Shown here in pieces: positions 1-8,093 of a DNA stretch of 64,000 nucleotides (its first letter is position 1; each line of letters opens with the position of its first letter). The notes under the pieces were generated by a model. It was given only the letters and a program-made list of their open reading frames with translations. It did not search any database and was not told the DNA's origin. Both the position numbers and the translations under genes were made by a program. Source of the DNA: Variovorax sp. 54 (lineage in GTDB: Bacteria > Pseudomonadota > Gammaproteobacteria > Burkholderiales > Burkholderiaceae_C); contig NZ_PEFF01000001.1 in the NCBI RefSeq assembly GCF_002754375.1, forward strand, positions 3,613,501 through 3,677,500. Reading direction: 5' to 3'.

Positions 1-665
1 TGCACCCCGGCGACTTCATCATCACGCCCTCGTGGGCCTGGCACGACCATGGCAACGAAGGCATCGAAGGCGTGACCGAGCCGGTGGTGTGGCTCGACGG
101 ACTCGACATTCCCATGCTGCGCTTCTTCGACGCCGGCTTTGCCGAGAACGACGACGCCAAGGTGCAGCACGTGGCGCGGCCCGAAGGCCACAGCCTGGCG
201 CGCTTCGGCCACAACATGGTGCCGGTGCGGCACGACCACACCTCGGCCACCTCGCCGATCTTCAACTACCCCTACCTGCGCAGCCGCGAGGCGCTGGCGC
301 AACTGCAGAAGCAGGAAGCGCCCGATGCCTGGCTGGGCCACAAGCTGCGCTACATCAACCCGCTGACGGGCGGTTCGCCGATGCCGACCATCTCGACCCA
401 GCTGCAGCTGCTGCCCAAGGGCTTCGCCGGCCAGGCGCACCGCGCCACCGACGGCACCGTCTACAGCGTGGTCGAAGGCCACGGCACGGCCGACATTGCC
501 GGCCAGCGCTTCGACTTCGGCCCGCGCGACACCTTCGTCGTGCCGTCGTGGGCGCCGCTGCGCCTGTCGTCGCCGAGCGAAGACACCGTGCTCTTCAGCT
601 TTTCCGATCGTCCCGTGCAGCAGGCCATGGGCATCCTGCGCGAAGCCTTCCTCGAAGACGCCTGA
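1..665 (+). CDS. Gentisate 1,2-dioxygenase, 5' truncated by window edge
   Basis: The reading frame is open from the first bases and stops at 663-665, so about 220 C-terminal residues are visible out of the usual 340-370. The family is a bicupin Fe(II) ring-cleavage enzyme that opens gentisate to maleylpyruvate in the cytosol. The visible part begins inside the first cupin (HPGDFIITPSWAWHDHGN, with metal-ligand-type His residues) and holds a second cupin with a PRDTFVVPSWAPLRL segment near the C-terminus. The next two genes encode fumarylpyruvate hydrolase and 3-hydroxybenzoate 6-hydroxylase, which fits a gentisate operon (compare nagI of Ralstonia U2). A GTG at 72 could be mistaken for a start, but the cupin homology continues upstream of it, so it is internal. 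Confidence 0.9.
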   Translation, partial: HPGDFIITPSWAWHDHGNEGIEGVTEPVVWLDGLDIPMLRFFDAGFAENDDAKVQHVARPEGHSLARFGHNMVPVRHDHTSATSPIFNYPYLRSREALAQLQKQEAPDAWLGHKLRYINPLTGGSPMPTISTQLQLLPKGFAGQAHRATDGTVYSVVEGHGTADIAGQRFDFGPRDTFVVPSWAPLRLSSPSEDTVLFSFSDRPVQQAMGILREAFLEDA

Positions 666-735
666 AAGCGCGGCGACCTTCTTTCCTTCTTTTTCCTCTT
701 TGTTTGATGTGCCGTCCCACGCGGCAGGAGCTTCC

Positions 736-1440
736 ATGTCCTTCGTCTTCACGCCCCCTTCCATCGTCGGCCTGCCCATCGTCGGCTCCGACAAGCAGTT
801 CCCCGTGCGCCGCGTCTACTGCGTCGGCCGCAACTACGCGGCGCATGCGCGCGAGATGGGCTTCGACCCCGACCGCGAACCGCCGTTCTTCTTCTGCAAG
901 CCGAACGACGACGCTTCGGTCGTGCCCGTGGCCGAAGGCGCCACCGGCGCCGTGCCGTACCCCTCGCTCACGAGCAACTACCACTACGAAGCCGAGCTGG
1001 TGGTCGCCATCGGCAAGGGCGGCAAGGACATCCCGGTCGACCAGGCCGCCAGCCACATCCACAGCTACGCCGTGGGCCTGGACATGACGCGCCGCGACCT
1101 GCAGATGAAGATGCGCGAAGCCGGCCGCCCGTGGGAGATCGGCAAGGCCTTCGACTTCTCGGCCCCCATCGCGCCGCTGCGCACGCTGGCCGACGTGGGC
1201 GAGATCAACGCCGGCGCCATCACGCTCGAGGTCGACGGCCAGGTGCGCCAGAACAGCGACATCACGCACCTGATCTGGTCGGTGAACGAAGTCATCGCCA
1301 ACCTCTCGACCTTGTTCGCACTGCAGCCCGGCGACCTGATCTTCACGGGCACGCCCGAAGGCGTGGGCGCGGTGAAGCCGGGCCAGACGATCAAGGTCAG
1401 CATCGAGCGCCTGCCGTCCCTGACCGTTCGCATCGACTGA
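736..1440 (+). CDS. Fumarylpyruvate hydrolase (FAH family)
   Basis: A 234-residue member of the fumarylacetoacetate hydrolase family. In gentisate catabolism this enzyme cleaves fumarylpyruvate to fumarate and pyruvate. Diagnostic segments are VYCVGRNYAAHAREMG near the N-terminus, HYEAELVVAIG (metal-binding acidic residue), GLDMTRRDLQ and FTGTPEGVG near the C-terminus. Length matches the short FAH-type fumarylpyruvate hydrolases (compare nagK). The ATG at 736 is preceded by GGCAGGAG. The frame stays open upstream, but only over non-homologous sequence. It lies 70 bp after the dioxygenase gene and is probably co-transcribed. The intermediate enzyme, maleylpyruvate isomerase, is not adjacent on this side. 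Confidence 0.9.
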   Translation: MSFVFTPPSIVGLPIVGSDKQFPVRRVYCVGRNYAAHAREMGFDPDREPPFFFCKPNDDASVVPVAEGATGAVPYPSLTSNYHYEAELVVAIGKGGKDIPVDQAASHIHSYAVGLDMTRRDLQMKMREAGRPWEIGKAFDFSAPIAPLRTLADVGEINAGAITLEVDGQVRQNSDITHLIWSVNEVIANLSTLFALQPGDLIFTGTPEGVGAVKPGQTIKVSIERLPSLTVRID

Positions 1441-1456
1441 GTTTCCTGGCCCGCGC

Positions 1457-2671
1457 ATGACCCACTCGAAGCAACCTCCTTCCGTGCTGCTCGTCGGCGG
1501 CGGCATCGGCGGCATGGCCGCCGCGCTCGCGCTCGCACGCCTGGGCGTGGCCATCGACCTGCTCGAACAGAGCGCCGTCATCGGCGAGATCGGTGCCGGC
1601 CTGCAGCTCGGCCCCAATGCCTTCGCGGCGCTCGACGCGCTCGGCGTGGGCGAGGCCGTGCGCCGCAGTTCGGTGTTCACCGATCGGCTGGTGATGATGG
1701 ACGCCGTCGACTGCACCGAGGTGGCGTCGGTGCCCGTTGGCGAGGCCTTCCGCGCGCGCTTCGGCAACCCGTATGCCGTGAGCCACCGCGCCGACCTGCA
1801 CGGCGCGATCCACGAGGCCGTGAAGCAGCATCCGCTGATCCGCTTCCACACCTCGGCGCAGGTCGAGGCGATCGACACCGGCGCGCACGGCGTCACGGCC
1901 GTCACGCGCGACGGCCGCCGTTTCCAGGCCGATGCCATCGTCGGCTGCGACGGCGTGAAGTCGGTGGTGCGCGCCAAGCTCATCGGCGATGCGCCGCGCG
2001 TGTCGGGCCACGTGGTCTACCGCGCCGTGGTGCCCGCGGCCGACATGCCCGCCGATCTGCAATGGAACGCGCCCGTGGTCTGGGCCGGCCCCAACTGCCA
2101 CCTCGTGCACTACCCGCTGCGCCACGGCGAGCAGTACAACCTGGTCGTCACCTTTCACAGCCGTGAGGAAGAAGAGTGGGGCGTCACCGACGGCAGCAAA
2201 GAAGAGGTGCTGTCGTACTTCGAGGGCGTGCACGCGCGCCCGCGCCAGCTGCTCGATCGCCCGACCTCGTGGCGCCGCTGGAGCACCGCCGACCGCGACC
2301 CCGTCGAGCGCTGGAGCGACGGCCCCGCCACGCTGCTCGGCGACGCGGCGCATCCCATGATGCAGTACCTCGCGCAGGGCGCCTGCATGGCGCTCGAAGA
2401 CGCGGTGACGCTCGGCGAGGCCGTGAAGGCCTGCGACTTCGACATGACCGCCGCCTTCCAGCGCTACGAGCAGGCCCGCATCGCACGCTGCGCGCGCGTC
2501 GTGCTGTCGGTGCGCGAGATGGGGCGCCTGTACCACGCCCAAGGCGTCGAGCGCCTGGTGCGCAACAGCCTGTGGACCGGGCGCACGCCCGAACGTTTCT
2601 ACGATGCGGTCGAATGGCTGTACGCCTGGCGACCCGAGCACTGCCTGGGCGACGCACCCGCGCCGCGCTGA
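1457..2671 (+). CDS. 3-Hydroxybenzoate 6-monooxygenase (FAD-dependent)
   Basis: A 404-residue class A flavoprotein monooxygenase. It has a GGGIGG dinucleotide-binding motif at residues 14-19, LLEQ at the end of the second strand, and the GDAAHP FAD-ribityl motif at 295-300 followed by MQYLAQGACMALEDA. Family knowledge: salicylate/3-hydroxybenzoate hydroxylases use NADH and O2, and 3-hydroxybenzoate 6-hydroxylase produces gentisate. The gene starts 16 bp after the fumarylpyruvate hydrolase stop, which strongly favours the 6-hydroxylase assignment (compare nagX/mhbM) over salicylate 1-hydroxylase, since the latter would feed catechol rather than gentisate. Substrate specificity is inferred from context. 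Confidence 0.85.
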   Translation: MTHSKQPPSVLLVGGGIGGMAAALALARLGVAIDLLEQSAVIGEIGAGLQLGPNAFAALDALGVGEAVRRSSVFTDRLVMMDAVDCTEVASVPVGEAFRARFGNPYAVSHRADLHGAIHEAVKQHPLIRFHTSAQVEAIDTGAHGVTAVTRDGRRFQADAIVGCDGVKSVVRAKLIGDAPRVSGHVVYRAVVPAADMPADLQWNAPVVWAGPNCHLVHYPLRHGEQYNLVVTFHSREEEEWGVTDGSKEEVLSYFEGVHARPRQLLDRPTSWRRWSTADRDPVERWSDGPATLLGDAAHPMMQYLAQGACMALEDAVTLGEAVKACDFDMTAAFQRYEQARIARCARVVLSVREMGRLYHAQGVERLVRNSLWTGRTPERFYDAVEWLYAWRPEHCLGDAPAPR

Positions 2672-2726
2672 CACGGTTTTTCTGCGATATCCCACCCAAC
2701 GAGGCCGAAGGCCCAGGAGACAACCC

Positions 2727-3707
2727 ATGAACTTTCCGCGCGCATTGCTGACAACCGCCGTCCTGGCCCTGACCGCCGCCTCCGGCGCGTGGGCGCAGGG
2801 CAGCGACTACCCGAGCAAGCCGGTGACGCTGATCACCCCGTTCGCGGCCGGTAGCGGCCCCGACGCGGTGCTGCGGCTGGTGTCCGACAAGCTCTCGCGC
2901 CTGTGGAACCAGCGCGTGCTGGTCGACAACCGGCCCGGTGGCGGCGGCTTCATCGCCATCGACCAGGCGCGCCGCGCCGCGCCCGACGGCTACACGCTGC
3001 TGCAGCTCGACAGCGAGCACATCGCCGCGCTGCCGCACCTGTACAAGTCGCGCAACTTCGTGACCTTGCAGCACTTCGACCCGGTCGCCTCGCTGTTCCG
3101 CACGCCCTTCTTCGTGGCCGTGGGCAGCGAGTCGAAGTGGAAGACCATGGGCGACCTGATCGCCGCTGCCAAGGCCAACCCCGAAGGCATCGTCTACGGC
3201 TCGTGGGGCGTCGGCAGCCCGGGCCACCTGGGCGCGCAGCAGCTCGAGGCGCTCACGGGCATCCGCATGCGGCACGCGCCGTACCGCGAGGTGTCGCAGC
3301 TGTATTCGAACGTGGGCACGGGCGAGGTGCCGTGGGCTTTCGCCAGCATCCCGTCGAGCCAGGGCATCTACAAGGCCGGCAAGCTGCGCTACATCGCCGT
3401 GGCCGCGCCCAAGCGCATCCCGCAGATGCCCGACGTGCCCACCATGGCCGAGGCCGGCGGCCCGGCCTCGCTGGAGGTCAATTCCTTCGTGTCGCTGCTG
3501 GCGCCCAAGGGTGTGTCGGCGGCCGTGAAGGCCAAGATCAACGCCGACGTGGCCAAGGTGATTGCCGACCCCGACATCCGCGCCCGCTTCGACACCTTCG
3601 CCTTCGAGCCGCTGGCCTGGTCGCCCGAGGAGATCGAGCGCAACGCCGAGGCCAAGTCGAAGGTGTACGGGGAGCTGGTGCGCCGGGGCAACATCAGCCT
3701 CGACTGA
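2727..3707 (+). CDS. Bug/TctC-family periplasmic solute receptor 1
   Basis: A 326-residue tripartite tricarboxylate receptor of the Bug type. It has a Sec signal peptide ending ...ASGAWA|QG, then YPSKPVTLITPFAAGSGPD, the typical first strand and ligand loop, and RVLVDNRPGGGG. The ATG at 2727 follows AGGAGA. Such receptors bind carboxylates in the periplasm and normally serve a TctAB membrane pair, but no TctA or TctB gene is in this window. Burkholderiales carry many such orphan receptors. Its position after the 3-hydroxybenzoate hydroxylase suggests an aromatic carboxylate ligand, which is inference. Confidence 0.9.
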   Translation: MNFPRALLTTAVLALTAASGAWAQGSDYPSKPVTLITPFAAGSGPDAVLRLVSDKLSRLWNQRVLVDNRPGGGGFIAIDQARRAAPDGYTLLQLDSEHIAALPHLYKSRNFVTLQHFDPVASLFRTPFFVAVGSESKWKTMGDLIAAAKANPEGIVYGSWGVGSPGHLGAQQLEALTGIRMRHAPYREVSQLYSNVGTGEVPWAFASIPSSQGIYKAGKLRYIAVAAPKRIPQMPDVPTMAEAGGPASLEVNSFVSLLAPKGVSAAVKAKINADVAKVIADPDIRARFDTFAFEPLAWSPEEIERNAEAKSKVYGELVRRGNISLD

Positions 3708-3791
3708 CGAGGGGGCGCCTTGCCCTGGGCTCGGCGCGCCAGTTAAGCTGGCTCTCTTTGCATTTTTGTTTACCTTTAACTGTCTTTTCCC

Positions 3792-4769
3792 ATGCAAGCC
3801 ACCAAGAGAGCCCTCCTGATCGCCTGCGGCTTGGCCGCCACCGCGGCGCTGCCGCTGTCCGCCAGCGCCGACACCCCCGCGTGGCCGACCAAGCCGATCC
3901 GCCTGCTGGTGGGTTTCCCGGGCGGATCGACGCCCGACATCGCGGCGCGCACCATCGCCGAGCCGCTGTCCCGCGCACTGGGCCAGCCGGTCGTGGTGGA
4001 CAACAAGGCCGGCGCCTCGGGCAACATCGCGGCCGACCAGGTGGCCAAGGCCACCGACGACCACACGCTGGGCATCGTCATCAACGGCAACCTCACGTCG
4101 TCGAAGATGCTGTATCCCAAGCTGCCGTACGACCCGGCGAAAGACTTCACCTACCTGTCGCTGATCGCCACCGCGCCGCTGGTCCTCGTGGCGCAGAACA
4201 GCCTGCCCTCGGGCACCGCCTTCTTCGACGCCGCGCGCCAGGCCGGCGACAAGTGGAACTACGGCTCGGTGGGCGTGGGCTCGGTCGGCCACCTGGGCAT
4301 GGAACTGCTCAAGAGCCGCGTGAACGGCTTCAAGCCCGAGCACGTGCCCTACCAGGGCAACCCGCAGGTCATCACTGGCATGCTGGGCGACCAGGTGCAG
4401 ATGGGCCTGATCCCGCCGGGCGTGGCCATGCCGCAGATCCGTGCCGGCAAGCTCAAGGCCGTGGGCCTCACGGGCGGGCGCAGCGCGCTGGTGCCCGAGA
4501 TCCCGCCGCTGGCCGACGCCGGCGTGAAAGACTTCAACCTCGAGGTGTGGGTGGCGCTGCTCGGCCCGGCCACCCTGTCGAAGACCGCGCAGGCACGCAT
4601 CAGCCGCGAGATCGAAATCGTCATGAAAGACCCCGACGTGCGCCGCAAGCTCTTCGAGCAAGGCTGGCAGGCCGTGGGCACCTCGCCGGACGGCATGCGC
4701 ACGCGCGTGAAGGAAGAGGCGGCGATCATGAGCAAGATCATCGCCACGCGCGGCATCAAGATCCAGTGA
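3792..4769 (+). CDS. Bug/TctC-family periplasmic solute receptor 2
   Basis: A 325-residue paralogue of the preceding gene, with a signal peptide ending near LSASA|DTPAWPTKPIRLLVGF. It has the family landmarks GGSTPDIAARTIAEPLSRALGQ, VVVDNKAGASGNIAADQVAK and a C-terminal RRKLFEQGWQAVGTSPD. The 84-bp gap from receptor 1 is more AT-rich than its surroundings (CTTTGCATTTTTGTTTAC) and could hold a promoter; no clear Shine-Dalgarno sequence precedes the ATG at 3792. Its stop overlaps the start of the FAD oxidoreductase by one base (TGATG), so those two genes are translationally coupled. Ligand unknown. Confidence 0.9.
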   Translation: MQATKRALLIACGLAATAALPLSASADTPAWPTKPIRLLVGFPGGSTPDIAARTIAEPLSRALGQPVVVDNKAGASGNIAADQVAKATDDHTLGIVINGNLTSSKMLYPKLPYDPAKDFTYLSLIATAPLVLVAQNSLPSGTAFFDAARQAGDKWNYGSVGVGSVGHLGMELLKSRVNGFKPEHVPYQGNPQVITGMLGDQVQMGLIPPGVAMPQIRAGKLKAVGLTGGRSALVPEIPPLADAGVKDFNLEVWVALLGPATLSKTAQARISREIEIVMKDPDVRRKLFEQGWQAVGTSPDGMRTRVKEEAAIMSKIIATRGIKIQ

Positions 4770-6130
4770 TGACGACGACGCAGCAACCACACACCCTGAA
4801 CGAACCGGCGCGCGCGCTGCCGGTGTTCGGTGACTTCGACGTGGTCGTGGTCGGCGGCGGCCCCGCCGGCATTGCCGCCGCCGTGAGCGCCGCGCGCCAC
4901 GGTGCGCGCACGCTGCTGGTGGAGCGCTACGGCTTTCTCGGCGGCATGGGCACCGCAGGCGGCGTGACCAACTTCGCCGGCCTGTACGGCAAGCGCCGCG
5001 GCGAGATGACGCAGCTGGTGCGCGGCGTGGTCGACGACCTCATCGACCGCATCGCCGGCTTCAACGGCATGAACGCGCCGCAGAACGGCATGGGCGGGCG
5101 CATCTGCGTGCGCTCGTACGACACCTCGGCCTACAAGCTGGCCGCCGACCAGCTGCTCGAAGCGGCCGGCGTGCAGATGCTGTTCCACGCGTACGCCGCG
5201 GCGGTGCTGCACGACGGCGCGCGCATCAGCGCGCTGGTGGTCGAAACCAAGTCGGGCCGCCAGGCGATCCGCGCCAATGCCTTCATCGATGCCAGCGGCG
5301 ACGCCGACGTGGCGGCCTTCGCGGGCGTGCCCTTCGAAGTGGGCGACGGCCACGGCAGCGGGCTGTTCCCGACCACCATGTTCCGCATCGGCCAGGTCGA
5401 TGCGCCGGCCGCGCTGGCCGCGGTGGGCGAGTTCTCGGCCATCAACGACTTCATGGCGCGCGCCGAGCAGCAGCACCCGGGCAAGTACAGCTTTCCGCGC
5501 GAAGGCGCGATCCTGCGGCCCAACAAGGACCCGCGCGAGTGGCGCGCCAACGTCACGCAGATCCGCAACGCCGCCGGCGGCGCGATGAACGGCGTCGATG
5601 CGCGCGAGCTCAGCGACGGCGAGCTCGAAGGCCGGCGCCAGATCGCTGCGTACTTCAAGTTCCTGCAGGCCGAGGTGCCGGGCTTTGCGCCGTCGGCCAT
5701 CGTGGAGATCGCGCCGCAGGTCGGCATCCGCGAGACGCGGCGCATCCAGGGCCTGTACGCGCTGGGCCGCGAGGACATCCTCGGCTCGGCCACCTTCGAC
5801 GACACCATCGGCCTGAACGCCTGGCCGATGGAAATGCACGCCGACGGCCGCATCGAGTGGGCCTTCCCGCGCGACGAAGCCAACGCCTACAACCACCTGC
5901 CGTGGCGCATGCTGGTGCCGCAGACGGTCGACAACCTGCTGGTGGCCGGACGCTGCGCCTCGATGACGCACGAGGGCCAGTCGGCCGCGCGCGCCAGCGG
6001 CGGCTGCTTCGTGATGGGGCAGGCGGCGGGTACGGCGGCGGCCTCGCTGGGCAGCGGGCGCTTTGCGGCGATCGACGTGGCGGCGCTGCAGAAAAAGCTG
6101 GCGGCCGACGGCGTCGACCTGGACCGTTGA
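4769..6130 (+). CDS. FAD-dependent oxidoreductase (PF12831-like)
   Basis: A 453-residue flavoprotein. It has VVVVGGGPAGIAAAVSAARHG at about residues 24-44 and LLVERYGFLGGMGTAGGVTNFAG, the signature of the FAD_oxidored family in which a long glycine-rich loop binds FAD. ANAFIDASGDADVAAFAGVP (about 170-190) is the second FAD-contact region, and LLVAGRCASMTHEGQSAARASGGCFVMGQAAGTAA closes the FAD site at the C-terminus. The start ATG at 4769 overlaps the previous stop. Homologues often sit beside Bug receptors in Burkholderiales and are poorly characterised. A role in oxidising the imported acid is plausible, but the substrate cannot be read from sequence. Confidence 0.8.
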   Translation: MTTTQQPHTLNEPARALPVFGDFDVVVVGGGPAGIAAAVSAARHGARTLLVERYGFLGGMGTAGGVTNFAGLYGKRRGEMTQLVRGVVDDLIDRIAGFNGMNAPQNGMGGRICVRSYDTSAYKLAADQLLEAAGVQMLFHAYAAAVLHDGARISALVVETKSGRQAIRANAFIDASGDADVAAFAGVPFEVGDGHGSGLFPTTMFRIGQVDAPAALAAVGEFSAINDFMARAEQQHPGKYSFPREGAILRPNKDPREWRANVTQIRNAAGGAMNGVDARELSDGELEGRRQIAAYFKFLQAEVPGFAPSAIVEIAPQVGIRETRRIQGLYALGREDILGSATFDDTIGLNAWPMEMHADGRIEWAFPRDEANAYNHLPWRMLVPQTVDNLLVAGRCASMTHEGQSAARASGGCFVMGQAAGTAAASLGSGRFAAIDVAALQKKLAADGVDLDR

Positions 6131-6288
6131 GAAGGTGTGAACGAATCCGCCATGCCCGCTCATCCCGCCCAGGCGCGCCCCCTCTGCGTTGCAAATGCTC
6201 GCCATAGCCTGGCTATGGCTGCGCTTTGCGCCTTGAGGGGGCGCGCCTGGGCAGGCTGCTCGGCCACGCCGGATTCATTCACACCTTC
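6131..6288. repeat. 158-bp imperfect palindrome
   Basis: The outer arms GAAGGTGTGAACGAATCCG (6131-6149) and CGGATTCATTCACACCTTC (6270-6288) pair with one mismatch. Inside them, CCCAGGCGCGCCCCCTC pairs perfectly with GAGGGGGCGCGCCTGGG. At the exact centre is a 9-bp hairpin, GCCATAGCC (6201-6209), T, GGCTATGGC (6211-6219). All three arm pairs share a centre near 6210. The element starts one base after the FAD oxidoreductase stop and ends 33 bp before the lipoprotein start. It could act as a transcription terminator or be a non-coding mobile palindrome. Short open frames across it look spurious. Confidence 0.85.
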
Positions 6289-6321
6289 TGAGGGCGGCGC
6301 GGCGCTAGAGTCCGGGGCTGG

Positions 6322-7041
6322 ATGAACTCGAAACCCGGACACACCGTGCCTCTTTCTTCTTCGCTGTCGACCCCCGCGCGTCGGCTCTTCCTGGCGCTGG
6401 CCTGCGCCGCCTTCGGCCTGCTGCAGGTGGGCTGCGCCAGCACCCCCGAGGGCGACCCCGTCCACGGCAAGGACCGCGTGCTGAGCTTCGTCGCGGCCAA
6501 GGACGGCCGCAAGGTCGCCATTGCCGGCGACAAGTACCACTACGTGTTCGACGGCGACCCCTCCGTGGCCGCGCTGCTGCGCTGGGACGGCCGCACCAAG
6601 GTCACGCCCGCGCTCATCGGCGAACTGAAGGTGGCGCGCAACCAGAGCTTCGAAGGCCAGTACGTGCTGATGGCGCTGGACGCCGACCTCACGCCCGAAG
6701 ACCGCAGTTTTCTCATCCAGACCGGCTTCGCGAAGGCCGACGTGAAGTACGGCGACCGCACCGGGCCGATGCTGCGTTACTTCGGCACGGTCTACGGCAC
6801 GCGCTACGCGGCGGTGGCGCTGAAGTCGGCCGACAAGATCGACTTTTCCCGCCGCCAGTACCTTCCGTACGTCGAGCAGGAAACGCTGAGCGGGCCGTTC
6901 ACCAAGGCGGCGCCCTCGCCGCTGGCCTATGCCGCCGACGGTTCGATGCTGCTGGGCGGCGTGCCGGTGCGCACCGTCGATGGCGGTACTGACTACGGCT
7001 GCAGCCTGCGCCTGATGCTGGACATCTGCTTCTTCAAGTAG
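6322..7041 (+). CDS. Putative lipoprotein of unknown function
   Basis: A 239-residue protein with a lipoprotein signal: a hydrophobic stretch LFLALACAAFGLLQVGC around residues 22-38 ending in a lipobox (LQVGC), so Cys becomes the lipidated N-terminus. The mature part has no recognised domain. It contains an YHYVFDGDPSVAALLRWDGR segment and a C-terminal YGCSLRLMLDICFFK with two further Cys residues. Lipobox position +2 is Ala, not Asp, which suggests outer-membrane sorting. The start is uncertain, since the ATG at 6322 lies shortly after the palindrome. It is flanked by unrelated genes and is probably monocistronic. Confidence 0.75.
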   Translation: MNSKPGHTVPLSSSLSTPARRLFLALACAAFGLLQVGCASTPEGDPVHGKDRVLSFVAAKDGRKVAIAGDKYHYVFDGDPSVAALLRWDGRTKVTPALIGELKVARNQSFEGQYVLMALDADLTPEDRSFLIQTGFAKADVKYGDRTGPMLRYFGTVYGTRYAAVALKSADKIDFSRRQYLPYVEQETLSGPFTKAAPSPLAYAADGSMLLGGVPVRTVDGGTDYGCSLRLMLDICFFK

Positions 7042-7134
7042 GCCCGTCGGGGCTGCTGACCGGGCCGCGACAGCGCGCGGGCCCGGCCTTTGCTATCGTC
7101 GAGGGCTGCTTTTTTCGCCCAGAAATCTCCCCCG

Positions 7135-8049
7135 ATGACCCCCGAACCCGCTCTTGCCGCCCGCCTCGTTGCCGACCTCGTCGCCCTCATGCAGCTCGAA
7201 CCGCTGGGCGGCGACCGCTTCCTGGCCCAGAGCGAGGACATCGGCACGCCCGCCGTCTTCGGCGGCCAGGTGCTCGGCCAGTCGCTCATGGCCGCCAGCC
7301 TCACGGTGGGCGCCGAGCGCCCGGTGCATTCGATGCACGCCTACTTCCTGCTGCCCGGTGAGCACGCGCCCATCGAGTACAGCGTCGACCGCGTGCGCGA
7401 CGGCCGCAGCTTCACCACACGCCACGTGGTGGCGCGCCAGCAGGAGCGCATCATTTTTGAAATGTCGGCCTCGTTCCAGACCGTGGACGACGGCGTCGAG
7501 CACCAGTTCCCCATGCCCGCTGTCGAAGGCCCCGACGGCCTGACCAGCGAGCTCGACCAGCGCATCGCACTCGGCGACCGTCTGCCCGAACCCTGGCGCT
7601 CCAAGGCCATCCAGCCGCACGGCATCGAGTACCGGCGCGTCGACCCCGAAGACCTGCTGCGGCCCGAGGTGCTCCCCACCGAGAACCAGAGCGCCATCTG
7701 GATGCGCGCCATCGCGCCGCTGCCCGACGACCTGACCGTGCATCGCGCGCTGCTGGCCTACGCCTCCGACCACGGCCTGCTGCGCGCCGCGATGCTGCCG
7801 CACGGCCTGAGCTTCATGAGCGGCCAGGTGCGCCCCGCCAGCCTCGACCACGCGATGTGGTTCCACCGCGATTTCCGCCTGGACGACTGGCTGCTCTACG
7901 TGGTCGATTCGCCCAGCGCGGGCGGCGCGCGCGGCCTGTGCCGCGGCAGCATCTACACGCGCGACGGCCGGCTTGTGGCGTCGGCGGCGCAAGAAGGCAT
8001 GCTGCGCATCCGCAAGCCGGGATCGCCGCGCACGCCGATCACGGGCTGA
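7135..8049 (+). CDS. tesB: Acyl-CoA thioesterase II
   Basis: A 304-residue double-hotdog thioesterase hydrolysing acyl-CoA to free acid and CoA. Family landmarks: FGGQVLGQSLMAA in the first hotdog, VHSMHAYFLLPG, YASDHGLL (active-site Asp), and the C-terminal SPSAGGARGLCRGSIYTRDGRLVASAAQEGMLR that carries the Ser and Gln of the Asp-Ser/Thr-Gln triad. Length fits TesB (about 285-300). The ATG at 7135 is taken because homology starts close to it; an in-frame alternative at 7090 would add 15 unrelated residues. It lies 44 bp before a GST gene in the same orientation. Confidence 0.9.
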   Translation: MTPEPALAARLVADLVALMQLEPLGGDRFLAQSEDIGTPAVFGGQVLGQSLMAASLTVGAERPVHSMHAYFLLPGEHAPIEYSVDRVRDGRSFTTRHVVARQQERIIFEMSASFQTVDDGVEHQFPMPAVEGPDGLTSELDQRIALGDRLPEPWRSKAIQPHGIEYRRVDPEDLLRPEVLPTENQSAIWMRAIAPLPDDLTVHRALLAYASDHGLLRAAMLPHGLSFMSGQVRPASLDHAMWFHRDFRLDDWLLYVVDSPSAGGARGLCRGSIYTRDGRLVASAAQEGMLRIRKPGSPRTPITG

Positions 8050-8093
8050 ACGTCCTCCGCTTTCCTTCACTCACTCGCTCGATCGCTCCGACC

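Noticed and set aside
595-1983. Long open frames on the opposite strand to the gentisate and hydroxylase genes
   Set aside because: They are mirror images of real genes in GC-rich codon use, with low-complexity R/A/H-rich translations and no motifs. The same is true of many antisense and out-of-frame readings along the window, e.g. 17028-21065 and 32357-35542.
7060-7089. CCGGGCC/GGCCCGG hairpin after the lipoprotein gene as a terminator
   Set aside because: The stem is present but the loop is 13 bases and only three T follow, so an intrinsic terminator cannot be supported.
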